This document shows positions 24,647 to 32,806 of a stretch of 47,624 nucleotides of DNA, one piece after another. Both the position numbers and the translations under genes were made by a program. Below the pieces are notes generated by a model. That model saw nothing but the letters and a program-made list of their open reading frames with translations. It did not search any database and was not told where the DNA came from. The stretch spans positions 1 through 47,624 of the forward strand of contig JAMCPI010000011.1 of the NCBI GenBank assembly GCA_023379805.1, in the 5' to 3' direction. Within the stretch, counting starts at the first letter, position 1. Each line of letters begins with the position of its first letter. Origin of the DNA: Nitrososphaerota archaeon (GTDB taxonomy: Archaea; Thermoproteota; Nitrososphaeria; Nitrososphaerales; JACPRH01).

Positions 24647-25995
24647 CTAGTTCTCACCGCAAGGAATGGAATACTTTGGCCGTAAGGATCGTTGGGGTTG
24701 CTGTTGTAGTTGCCTAGGAGCACTATTACACTCGCAAAAGAACTACCACTTGGAGAACCTGACCTTTGGCCTTGATTGTCTCTCGGATCCTGAGCCCCAA
24801 AATAGAGGGTAACAGTTTGGCCTGGCGCGATGATGATTGGGTCAGGGTACGCCGCGTTGTCATCGATTCCATCAAATGGGCAGACGTCATGACATCTTGG
24901 CCCTCCTGTTGGCGACTCAATTAGGTAGAACTCTGGAAAGCTTCCACGATCTGTTTGTAGGAAGGCAATCGCTGATGTCTCGTTTAATTTGATAGATTTT
25001 GTAAGATGAGTGTTTGTAACATTTACTTTCCAAATCGTGTACTTGCGTTGAGGAATAGAGAAGCCTGCTGACCACGTTACACCATTATTCTGTGACCATC
25101 TAAATGTTGATATTTGGACACGAATTGAACCAAAAACCTCCGGCGTACCTACCGTTGAGTCGCGGCCGAATGGAGTTACAACCCAAACGGTACGGTTTGC
25201 AAAATAGGAAGCACCTGTGTATCTTCCTTTGAAGGTTAAGTTTGAACCCGGCGATGGATTTGTAGTTCTATAGGTCCAACTGAATGTCGCGGTTTCACCT
25301 GAGCGGATGGAGTTAATCGTAGTTATCGTTGGAGGTGTTAAACTTGTTACGCTTGTGCAGCTGAGTGTTTTGTTGTAAGCGCAGCTAATGTCTGTTGCAG
25401 GGCTGATCCCGAGCGCGTAAAGCGCGTTATAAGCGGTGTTATTGTTGAAGACGAATAGTGTGACTCCTACGTCGTGGCTCCCAATCACTGAAGGCGGACT
25501 CGCGTCGAGAGTCATCCTTAAATTAGGTATTTGGGAGGCTGGCGCAATCCGGTAGGAAACAATGTTTCCCAGTTCTGAAACTAGTTTCAGAGTCATCTTC
25601 TTGCCGTAGGGTGCAGATCCGTTCACTACACCCATTCCACCGCTACCTATGTATGCGCTTACGTTATACAGTGCGTGCGTGTTTGGAGACGCTGTCTCAT
25701 TGATTACCCAGAGACGCACTAGGTGAACTGTTGACCCACCATTATTAGTCACAGTCAAGTTGATTGTGTTGTTTGGATTAACCGAAACACCTGAAATTGC
25801 GAAATTCTCGTTTCGCCGTTGGCTGTCAAGTTCGAACATAGAGTCTACAGCGGCGTTGTAGTCGTCAAGTCGAGCAAGGTACCACACATACAGCTGGCCC
25901 ATTGTAAAAACTAGAATGAAGACAAAAACTATTGTCGCTACGACTGTACCAATGCCGCGCCTTCCTTTTCTTATCTTAGTACTTCCATGAGCCAC
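24643..25995 (-). CDS. large type IV pilin-like protein (possible tip adhesin)
   Basis: A 450-residue protein with a class III signal: KGRRG (10-14) then the helix IGTVVATIVFVFILVFTMGQ, cleavable after G14. The mature part is far longer than a normal pilin: several beta-sandwich segments with NLTVTNNGGSTVHLVRLWVI and ITNHT-type strands, plus a Cys pair CSCT-like region near residue 205 and CHDVCPF near 380. A pilin-type N-terminus on a large head suggests a minor or tip pilin carrying adhesive function (inference). Starts 20 bases inside the 3' end of pilin B and overlaps pilin A by four bases. Confidence 0.7.
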   Translation of the reverse strand: MAHGSTKIRKGRRGIGTVVATIVFVFILVFTMGQLYVWYLARLDDYNAAVDSMFELDSQRRNENFAISGVSVNPNNTINLTVTNNGGSTVHLVRLWVINETASPNTHALYNVSAYIGSGGMGVVNGSAPYGKKMTLKLVSELGNIVSYRIAPASQIPNLRMTLDASPPSVIGSHDVGVTLFVFNNNTAYNALYALGISPATDISCAYNKTLSCTSVTSLTPPTITTINSIRSGETATFSWTYRTTNPSPGSNLTFKGRYTGASYFANRTVWVVTPFGRDSTVGTPEVFGSIRVQISTFRWSQNNGVTWSAGFSIPQRKYTIWKVNVTNTHLTKSIKLNETSAIAFLQTDRGSFPEFYLIESPTGGPRCHDVCPFDGIDDNAAYPDPIIIAPGQTVTLYFGAQDPRDNQGQRSGSPSGSSFASVIVLLGNYNSNPNDPYGQSIPFLAVRTS

Positions 25996-26461
25996 TTACT
26001 GTTGACCCCCTCGTAGTAGCAACATTGATTGTGTAGGTTTGACCATCAATCAGAGAGACACTGGTGGAGCTTACGTCTACATATACGTAGCCTGATGATT
26101 GAACGCCTAGTGATAGTTTCGACGCAATGGTACCAGCTTGGTGGTTAACATACACTTCGTCTACAACTATCTGAATCGCCCCTGTATTTCGCACATACAC
26201 CTTCAAATGCGTAGAATCAACAAAGTACACGTCTTCGACAACCAAACGCTCCTGAACTCGCTCAGTCCTTGATCTTATTGATGATGAAAAGCTGTCTCGG
26301 CTGGTTCCAACCTCGTTTAGTCCCCATAGAAGAACGACACCAGCCATGCTAGTGGTAATTAGCGTCATGATTACGACCGATAGAATGTAGCTTAAAGCAC
26401 GTCGCTGTTTCCGCCTCATCTCAAGCGGACTGGTTTGCCGCCACCTATAAGATTTAACCAA
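25976..26461 (-). CDS. type IV pilin-like protein B
   Basis: Class III signal peptide KQRRA (18-22) followed by LSYILSVVIMTLITTSMAGV; predicted cleavage after A22. The mature head of about 139 residues resembles pilin A of the same operon. The frame opens at TTG 26461, with an in-frame ATG at 26419 that would leave only seven residues before the cleavage site; either would yield the same mature pilin. It comes 24 bases after the second platform gene. Confidence 0.75.
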   Translation of the reverse strand: MVKSYRWRQTSPLEMRRKQRRALSYILSVVIMTLITTSMAGVVLLWGLNEVGTSRDSFSSSIRSRTERVQERLVVEDVYFVDSTHLKVYVRNTGAIQIVVDEVYVNHQAGTIASKLSLGVQSSGYVYVDVSSTSVSLIDGQTYTINVATTRGSTVSGSWKY

Positions 26462-26485
26462 TGGAGGACACCATCATCTCGCCTG

Positions 26486-27352
26486 TCAAGAGATTACTGA
26501 AGGCTGTATCACAATGGTGAAGATAAGCATGGACAGGATTAGCAGGGTGAGGACATGCTTTAGACCCGCCACAAGCGCGCCTTCGCTCATCTTGCCTGCG
26601 ATAAAGCCGGCCAATACTGATTCTATTACCGACATGTGGAAGAACCAGATGTAGTAGACTTGAGGGTTAATGTTGCTACCGAAGGGTGCTCCCGCCTTGA
26701 TAACTGCCGATATCTGGCTGAAGAAGGTTAGGAAAAGCACGACTACTACGAATATGTAGACGCCGAATGAGGCGTAGATAACCATCACGTAAGGGCTCAT
26801 CTGGCGCATTCTGTCACGTTCCATATCCTGAACTTCACGAATGTGAGAGTAGATAGTGTCAAGTATCTCATGTAGGTTGCCGCCCGAGTGACCCACTTCG
26901 CTCAGAAGAGCAACTGTCCTGTAGACCAACGGAGTATCGATTCGTTTCGCCATCTCGTCGAGCGCTTCAGTATACGGATGTCCCCACGTCATCAGAGCGA
27001 CAACTCGCTTGAGCTCCTTGGAAAGCGGGCCGTATTCAAGCCTTGCAGAATGCTCTATCGCCTTAGTGAAGGCCATGCCTGTCTTCTGGGAATCAGCAAT
27101 ATCTCGGATGAACTCAGGTAGCTTCGAGTCGACTGCTCGTTTCCATCTGCGGTTCATCATATCTAGTATTGATGGTGGAATGAGCGCGACGATGAGGGAA
27201 AGTACTAGCATATTGTCGAAGCCGGGGTGAGAATTGTACCCTGGCCAGACGAAGGTGGAAAATAGAAGCAGTGCTAGCGCCAAAATGACTGAGAGACCGT
27301 AAGCCAGCACCAAAATTCGCCGATTGATATGGAAAGCCAGCATTCGAATCAC
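26486..27352 (-). CDS. pilus platform membrane protein, TadC-like (T2SF domain)
   Basis: Integral membrane platform protein of type IV pilus/Tad systems. The T2SF domain is visible: KLPEFIRDIADSQKTGMAFT, then LSEVGHSGGNLHEIL (the G-x-L pattern of the family), with hydrophobic segments at about 12-34, 45-62, 195-220, 232-255 and 260-285. At 288 residues it is a half-size platform protein, and its partner gene overlaps it by four bases upstream. Such paired short platform proteins are typical of Tad and of the archaeal pili from which Tad is thought to derive. Confidence 0.85.
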   Translation of the reverse strand: MIRMLAFHINRRILVLAYGLSVILALALLLFSTFVWPGYNSHPGFDNMLVLSLIVALIPPSILDMMNRRWKRAVDSKLPEFIRDIADSQKTGMAFTKAIEHSARLEYGPLSKELKRVVALMTWGHPYTEALDEMAKRIDTPLVYRTVALLSEVGHSGGNLHEILDTIYSHIREVQDMERDRMRQMSPYVMVIYASFGVYIFVVVVLFLTFFSQISAVIKAGAPFGSNINPQVYYIWFFHMSVIESVLAGFIAGKMSEGALVAGLKHVLTLLILSMLIFTIVIQPSVIS

Positions 27353-28230
27353 TTTTGAGACATTGAGTCTATCATCAGTATGACTGCAACGCCAGCACCA
27401 GGTACTAATCCGTATATGATGAGCGGAACAAGTGTTGCGGGGCTGGTGCCTCCTATATCGCCTCCACCTATGGAAGACATTACAACCAGCATTACAATCA
27501 TGATGAGGGGGAACGCGACCAGTAAAGCCATGTAGATTTCTGAAACCATTACAAGCGTATCGATAAACTCCTTCATAATTGAACGCCTCAGCCTCATCAG
27601 ACTGCGAGACTCTTCCTCCAAATACCCAGTTAGAACCCCACCACCCTTAACAGTCGAAATTACGCCTTCCAACACACCGGAAAAGAGAGGAGAAATTTTT
27701 CGTCTAGCAACAGACCTCAGGGCTGTAATCATATCTTCACCGAGAACCTCCATGTCACGGTAGATCGCCCTTCCCTCACCGCCTAGACCGACTTCTCGCT
27801 CCTGCTCCAGAAGCGCAATCATCTTGAAGATCCGTTTCGGAGGCACACCTGCACTTGAAAGAATACTCATGAAGCTCAGGGTGAAGGGAAGACCTTCCTC
27901 TATCATCCTACGTTTCTTACCTGCCACAGTCGAGGGATAGAGGTAGAAGAGAGCGAAAACTATCATTGATCCAGATATACCTATTCCGATGCTCAAAACC
28001 GTCGAAAAGATCAGATTAAGTGTAAAGACATACGCTAGAACAAAGACGTTCAGAGCGACCCCGAAGAATGCGATGAGCGCCACCAGCACAATCATGCTCA
28101 CATAGGCTTCTACAGGTAGCATAAGTCCCGCCTTGTCCAGCACCTCTTGTAGACTATGGAAGCTGTTGTTGAATCGCTTGACCTGCTTACCGAAGAGCCG
28201 TTGCGAGAAGATAGCTAATTCCAGAATCAA
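27349..28230 (-). CDS. pilus platform membrane protein, TadB-like (T2SF domain)
   Basis: Second half-size platform protein, 293 residues, with the T2SF pattern GLPFTLSFMSILSSAGVPP and GVISTVKGGGVLTGYLEEE, and TM segments near 40-65, 75-97, 225-250 and 268-288. It overlaps the ATPase gene upstream and the TadC-like gene downstream by four bases each, so stoichiometric coupled synthesis is likely. The two platform proteins would form the membrane base that the ATPase drives. Confidence 0.85.
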   Translation of the reverse strand: MILELAIFSQRLFGKQVKRFNNSFHSLQEVLDKAGLMLPVEAYVSMIVLVALIAFFGVALNVFVLAYVFTLNLIFSTVLSIGIGISGSMIVFALFYLYPSTVAGKKRRMIEEGLPFTLSFMSILSSAGVPPKRIFKMIALLEQEREVGLGGEGRAIYRDMEVLGEDMITALRSVARRKISPLFSGVLEGVISTVKGGGVLTGYLEEESRSLMRLRRSIMKEFIDTLVMVSEIYMALLVAFPLIMIVMLVVMSSIGGGDIGGTSPATLVPLIIYGLVPGAGVAVILMIDSMSQK

Positions 28231-29792
28231 TATGCTTCAATCCGGATCTCGTTCATGAGATCGTCAGCATCAATGTAATACCTTCGCACAATGTCTGTCA
28301 CATCTGTGTATTTACGGATGTTCTTCTTCAACATCCATTCAAGCACTATTTTCCTGTTCTCAAGTTCCGAGTTAAGCCGCTCAACACTGTAGCCATTTGC
28401 TTTGGCGATCTTTTCCATTATGTATGATCGTCCAGCGTACTTGAAGGTGTCAGAAGGCTGATCGTATTGAAATACGTTATTTGTTATAAACTCGTTTGTC
28501 CGAGTATCTAAGCCGAGTATCTCAGTCATAGCCATTATACGTCTCGTCGGTTTCCCGGCAATGGTTACTCGTGACTGATGCAGAATATAGTTCACTGAGG
28601 GAACAAGCATCCTAGGAATACTCATTGGCGGTGAAGTTAACCTGTTGAAGACCGCTTGAACCGAGTCGGCGTGAACTGAGCTAAGCCCGGCGTGACCTGT
28701 CGAAATAGCTTGGAACAGGGTTGAGGCTTCAGCTCCTCGAACCTCACCTACAATGATGAAGTCGGGTCTCTGCCTCAAAGCTGCCTTTAACAGATCGTAA
28801 AGCGAAACCTCACCTACACCTGCGACCCCAGTTCTGGATATCGATTGAATCCAGTTTTTATGCGCTAAGTTGATTTCGGGGGTGTCTTCGATGCTGACAA
28901 TCTTTGCCTCTGGGCGAATAAACATTGATAGACAGTTAATTGTCGTAGTCTTACCTGAAGCAGTCCCGCCCGCTAGAAGAATTGAGGACTTGTTCTCAAG
29001 TGCGAGCCAAACCATTGCTGCCATCTCACTGCTGAGCGTCCCGAAGCGTAGGAGATCTACAACGCTGAACGGGTCTTCCTTGAACTTCCTAATCGTGAAG
29101 GTTGAGCCCTTCTTCGTCACCTCAGTGCCGTACGTCATCTGTATTCTGCTTCCGTCAGGGAGAGCTGCATCTATGAGGGGCTCAGCAACGGAAACATGCT
29201 TACCTGAGAAGTATGCCATTCTGAGGATAAACTTGTCAAGCTCCTCTGCACTATTGAACATCAGAGTGGTCGGAATCGACTCGTATTCTCGATGCCAGAT
29301 ATAGATAGGTATCTTGACTCCGTCACAACTAATATCCTCAATCATAGGATCCTTCATCAGTGGATCAATAATGTAGTAGCCAAGCAGATCGCGGTTAAGA
29401 TAATACATAATCTTGTCGAAGGTGCTCTTAGGCATCTTCACGTCGAAACGCTTCAGAATCTCAAGAACCTTGTTCTTCAGATATGAGTCTACGCTTTTAG
29501 TCTTTTCAAGTGTTCGAACATCAACTTCAAGTGCGATTTTTAACAGTTCTTTAACTCGTTTAAGAAGATCCTGCTCCTTCGGAATAAGAACCGGTTCGAT
29601 CACCGAGTAAATCATCGTTCCGCTTTCAGGGTTCTGAGTGATACCCACGTACACGAAAGGCTCGAAGATAGGGTAGGTCTCAACGAAAGTAGTTGACTCT
29701 AAAGACGTTTCTGATGTGGGCGGCGCATCTGGAGTAGGTTGCTCGAGCTGTTTAACTGGTTTAGGTTCTTTTCTCCGTCTAAGAAAGCTCAA
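28227..29792 (-). CDS. type IV pilus/Tad-like secretion ATPase
   Basis: Hexameric VirB11/TadA-type ATPase powering pilus assembly. Walker A is AGGTASGKTTT with K281; the Asp box/Walker B region DFIIVGEVRGAE and His box STGHAGLSSVHAD follow. An N-terminal domain of about 180 residues includes a Pro/Glu-rich start and DPMIEDISCDGVKIPIYIWH, the conserved archaeal secretion-ATPase lead-in. 521 residues is normal for archaeal pilus ATPases. TTG start; first gene of a six-gene operon. Absence of FlaF/G/H/J-type archaellum genes next to it argues for adhesive pili, not an archaellum. Confidence 0.9.
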   Translation of the reverse strand: MSFLRRRKEPKPVKQLEQPTPDAPPTSETSLESTTFVETYPIFEPFVYVGITQNPESGTMIYSVIEPVLIPKEQDLLKRVKELLKIALEVDVRTLEKTKSVDSYLKNKVLEILKRFDVKMPKSTFDKIMYYLNRDLLGYYIIDPLMKDPMIEDISCDGVKIPIYIWHREYESIPTTLMFNSAEELDKFILRMAYFSGKHVSVAEPLIDAALPDGSRIQMTYGTEVTKKGSTFTIRKFKEDPFSVVDLLRFGTLSSEMAAMVWLALENKSSILLAGGTASGKTTTINCLSMFIRPEAKIVSIEDTPEINLAHKNWIQSISRTGVAGVGEVSLYDLLKAALRQRPDFIIVGEVRGAEASTLFQAISTGHAGLSSVHADSVQAVFNRLTSPPMSIPRMLVPSVNYILHQSRVTIAGKPTRRIMAMTEILGLDTRTNEFITNNVFQYDQPSDTFKYAGRSYIMEKIAKANGYSVERLNSELENRKIVLEWMLKKNIRKYTDVTDIVRRYYIDADDLMNEIRIEAY

Positions 29793-29842
29793 GGCTCTCG
29801 CTCTACCCTAGTCACGAACGGGTGAGGGGTAGGTGGTTAAGA

Positions 29843-29853
29843 TTAAAAAGGCT
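29843..29853 (-). promoter_or_regulatory. TATA-like box for the pilus operon
   Basis: Minus-strand TTTTTAATCTT lies about 55 bases before the TTG start of the ATPase gene, giving a leader near 27 bases. It shares the 201-base divergent region with the promoter of the gene at 29994. Confidence 0.4.
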
Positions 29854-29958
29854 ATTCCCCTTCTAACGAAGAATATACCACCTGAAACTTCTTGCAGTGC
29901 ATCTAATTGTGGGTTGCTGCCCTCGAATCACCGTATGTGCGGTTTGGTATGAGGAAAA

Positions 29959-29968
29959 ACAATATAGT
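29959..29968 (+). promoter_or_regulatory. TATA-like box for the secreted protein gene at 29994
   Basis: ACAATATAGT is centred 30 bases before ATG 29994, a leaderless geometry. Confidence 0.5.
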
Positions 29969-29993
29969 CCAATAGTCACTGCAACCCCCCTGC

Positions 29994-30632
29994 ATGAGGA
30001 AAATCACTGCGTTCCTCACGATAGTGTCGATCATCGTCTGTGTATTCACCGCACCAGTGTTGGCGCAAACTGATGAGAAGCTAGGTACGATTACGGTAAG
30101 GAAGAGTGTGGTGAAGGTGACCGACGACGGGTGGATACTGACTCATCTGGAGGTGAAGAACAACGGCTCAGTTCCAATCTTCAAGATCGAGATATATGAG
30201 TACTACAACTCAGCCTTCACCTTAGGAAAGAACGTAACAATAGAATACAACGGTACAAAGCGTGTTCAAAGCATACCAGCCGCTTCCGGCGGCCAATTTA
30301 TACTCGAGATCGGCGAGCCGAGCCAGCTAGAGCCAAGCAAAACCGTGGACATCCATTACTGGAGCAGGTCAGAGAAAAGCGGTGATTTCCAGATACCCAC
30401 CAGCATTGTCTGGTACAGTTTCTCCTTCAAGGGAAATCTTCTTCGACAGAACATGTTTTCGAACGGTCTCCTAACGCACGTGAAAGGGCAAATGGAGCAA
30501 ACTATTGACACCATCCTACCATACGCTGTGTCTATTGCAGCATTTACAGCTACTCTGCTTGTTCTAGATTATATGCGGAGAAATCTGCGAGAGCCATCTC
30601 AACGAATAAAGGAGAAACGGCTATTCAAGTAA
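29994..30632 (+). CDS. secreted, C-terminally anchored protein divergent from the pilus operon
   Basis: A 212-residue protein: signal peptide with likely cut after VLAQ or VLA (residue 24), an extracellular beta-rich domain of about 140 residues (LTHLEVKNNGSVPIFKIEIY, typical of DUF11/CARDB-like strands), a TM helix near 172-195 and a basic cytoplasmic tail (RRNLREPSQRIKEKRLFK). Not recognised as a named family. It shares a divergent promoter region with the pilus operon, so co-regulation is plausible. Convergent with rpoP, ten bases apart. Confidence 0.65.
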   Translation: MRKITAFLTIVSIIVCVFTAPVLAQTDEKLGTITVRKSVVKVTDDGWILTHLEVKNNGSVPIFKIEIYEYYNSAFTLGKNVTIEYNGTKRVQSIPAASGGQFILEIGEPSQLEPSKTVDIHYWSRSEKSGDFQIPTSIVWYSFSFKGNLLRQNMFSNGLLTHVKGQMEQTIDTILPYAVSIAAFTATLLVLDYMRRNLREPSQRIKEKRLFK

Positions 30633-30641
30633 GTATCTAAT

Positions 30642-30815
30642 CTAAATTGATTTGATTTGCTTTACTACTGATGGTCGCGTCTTTTTCAGTATTCTGTATC
30701 CACAGATGCATTTTATCTCAGGTAGTTGAGCTAGTTGTGCAGAGGTAACTCTCGTGCCACAACGTACACATTCATACTCAACCTCGCCAAAAGCCTTATC
30801 TTCAGATTCGCTCAT
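30642..30815 (-). CDS. rpoP: DNA-directed RNA polymerase subunit P (Rpb12/RpoP)
   Basis: A 57-residue zinc-ribbon subunit of archaeal RNA polymerase, too short for ordinary gene calling. Visible: YECVRCGTRV with C16 and C19, then IKCICGYRILKKTRP with C36 and C38, the characteristic Rpb12 C-x2-C ... C-x-C-G-x-R pattern. ATG at 30815 starts MSESEDKAFG; the stop TAG is at 30642-30644. It stands between a secreted-protein gene and the glycosyltransferase gene and probably has its own promoter, or follows the transferase 55 bases upstream. Confidence 0.88.
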   Translation of the reverse strand: MSESEDKAFGEVEYECVRCGTRVTSAQLAQLPEIKCICGYRILKKTRPSVVKQIKSI

Positions 30816-30870
30816 TGACAAACCACTATCCTATCTATTCAACGGTTTTCAATCACTATATTTGTCTTTC

Positions 30871-31620
30871 CTACGTGGCTGGCGGAACTTCTTTCCGAGC
30901 CACGCCCTTAAGAGACATTTGTATTATTGATCCTGCGAACCTTAGGACTTCCCTGATGGAGAGCTTCGCTTTTCCTGCGCGGCGGGACTCGAAGGTGAAG
31001 GGGACCTCCACTATTTTTAGCCCTAGTTTTCCAAATATTGCTAGACACTCTACTTGGTAGGAGTAGCCTCGACTGTTTAACTTGTAGCTCAGCAGCCCCT
31101 CTACAGCTCGTCTATTCATTGCTCTGAACCCAGTTGTCATGTCTCGAACTGATATCCCTAGCATGAGATGGGCGAGAATGTTTGCGCCTTTGCTGATTAA
31201 TCGGCGATGCCACGGCCAACGGCTTGAGCCGCCGCCTTTAACGTATCTAGACGCTAAAGCTACGTCTGAACCTTCTTCTATAGCGGTGACTAACCGCACA
31301 ATATCTGGGGGAGGATGCGAGAAGTCGGCGTCCATTTGGACAAGGATGTCGAAGCGAAGGTCTGATAGGGCCCATGTGAAGCTGTCTACATAGGCTGAGC
31401 CGAGACCCATTTTGCCTGGTCGCTTAAGGAGGTGCACCTGTTTGTCGCTTCCCTGTATCTTCTCTACTGCTTTGGCAGTCCCATCTGGGCTGTTATCGTC
31501 CACTATGAGGATTTGATAGCCGCGGCCGCTTTCGGTCAGGACGCGGCGGATCTCTTGGATGAGTTTGGTAATGTTGTTTAGTTCGTTGTATGTGGGTATA
31601 ACTACCAGAACATCTGTCAG
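30871..31620 (-). CDS. DPM1-like family 2 glycosyltransferase (polyprenyl-phosphate sugar synthase), apparent CTG start
   Basis: GT2 enzyme that loads a sugar (mannose or glucose type) from a nucleotide donor onto polyprenyl phosphate for surface glycosylation. Motifs: VLVVIPTYNE at the N-terminus, VDDNSPDGT, DADFSHPP (metal-binding DxD region), ASRYVKGG and GFRAMNR. The first in-frame ATG/GTG/TTG is GTG 31503, which would delete the donor-binding VIPTYNE strand, so translation must begin earlier. An in-frame TGA at 31627-31629 limits the start to CTG 31620, and GGTGA lies six bases before it. No C-terminal TM domain. Follows the DegT aminotransferase by 22 bases. Confidence 0.82.
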   Translation of the reverse strand: MTDVLVVIPTYNELNNITKLIQEIRRVLTESGRGYQILIVDDNSPDGTAKAVEKIQGSDKQVHLLKRPGKMGLGSAYVDSFTWALSDLRFDILVQMDADFSHPPPDIVRLVTAIEEGSDVALASRYVKGGGSSRWPWHRRLISKGANILAHLMLGISVRDMTTGFRAMNRRAVEGLLSYKLNSRGYSYQVECLAIFGKLGLKIVEVPFTFESRRAGKAKLSIREVLRFAGSIIQMSLKGVARKEVPPAT

Positions 31621-31642
31621 TTGTCTTCACCGGTTCGAAAGA

Positions 31643-32767
31643 TTAGGTTGAAAGTGCGTCGCGCACTGTTGAGGCGATTGTCTTGATATTGTCTTGGGAT
31701 ACACGAGGGTGTACAGGCAGCGATAGGACGTGTCGAGACGCCCAGTCGGTTCTGGGAAGAGCAACCCGTCCAGTCTCAGTTTCAGAGTAAAGAGGTGTGC
31801 GGTGAACTGGTGGGTCATAGTAAACCGCAGCACCTATCCCGTTTGAGGAGAGATAGTCCTTGACTTTGTTTCTGTTCTCCGGGAGAGCCACTGTATAGAG
31901 CGACCAGTTGGCTTCACACTCACCCCCTTCACTTGGCAGAATAATCCGCTCCAATCCTTCAAGAAGACCAGTTAAGGCCGCGGCGTTTCTTCGTCTTGCC
32001 TCAAGAAAAGAGGGAAGCTTAGCCATCTGAACAGAGGCTATAGCGGCCTCCATCTCAGGTAGCCGAAGGTTTGCGCCAAGTACAGCGCTATCGTATCCAT
32101 GTATCATCCCATGGTTCCTAACCATCTTCAACCGTGCTGCAAGCGCATCGTCATTTGTGGTTAGGAAGCCACCTTCGCCTGAAGTGATGACTTTAGAAGC
32201 GTAGAGGCTGAAGCAACCGATGTCGCCGATGGTGCCTGTAGCGCGACCCCGGTAGTTTGCACCCAGAGATTGGGCCGCATCTTCAATAACTGAGAGCGAG
32301 TTCTTCTCAGCCGTCTCAGTTATCTGATCCATTTTTGCAGGGTGACCGTATAGATGGACAGGGATTATTGCACGACTTTTCCGGGTAATCTTCTTCTCAA
32401 GATCTTCAGGATCCATTGTATAATGATTCGTCTCAATGTCCACGAAAACCGGTTTCGCACCCGCAAGGAGAACAGTGTTAGCGGTTGCCAGAAAGGTGAA
32501 TGAGGGAACGAGCACCTCATCCCCAGCCTTTACGCCTAAGGCTAGGAGTGCTGCGTAGAGAGCTGATGTCCCAGAATTAACAGCCACCGCATACTTGGCG
32601 TTGGTAAAGGATTCGACGCTCTTCTGGAAACGCCGGACATACTCTCCGCCCTCAGCTGATGCGCTGGTTAATGCACCGCTCTCCAGAACCTTCATGACCT
32701 CAGCTCGCTCCTCATCTCCGATTATCGGGCTGTTGATAGGTATCATAGTCTTAGTGTTGGTAGTCAT
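31643..32767 (-). CDS. DegT/DnrJ/EryC1/StrS-family sugar aminotransferase
   Basis: PLP enzyme that makes amino sugars by transamination of a nucleotide-linked keto sugar (perosamine- or 4-amino-type; exact product unknown). Motifs: INSPIIGDEERAEV start, YAVAVNSGTSALYAALLAL, EDAAQSLGANYRGR with the ring-stacking Asp, and SLYASKVITSGEGG with the Schiff-base Lys. GTG 32782 is in frame, but ATG 32767 is preferred because it directly precedes the conserved opening. Operon partner of the GT2 enzyme; together they suggest a glycan on pili or surface proteins. Confidence 0.87.
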   Translation of the reverse strand: MTTNTKTMIPINSPIIGDEERAEVMKVLESGALTSASAEGGEYVRRFQKSVESFTNAKYAVAVNSGTSALYAALLALGVKAGDEVLVPSFTFLATANTVLLAGAKPVFVDIETNHYTMDPEDLEKKITRKSRAIIPVHLYGHPAKMDQITETAEKNSLSVIEDAAQSLGANYRGRATGTIGDIGCFSLYASKVITSGEGGFLTTNDDALAARLKMVRNHGMIHGYDSAVLGANLRLPEMEAAIASVQMAKLPSFLEARRRNAAALTGLLEGLERIILPSEGGECEANWSLYTVALPENRNKVKDYLSSNGIGAAVYYDPPVHRTPLYSETETGRVALPRTDWASRHVLSLPVHPRVSQDNIKTIASTVRDALST

Positions 32768-32806
32768 CTTTCCTACATACACCTCGGCGACGATAGACTT
32801 TAGGCT

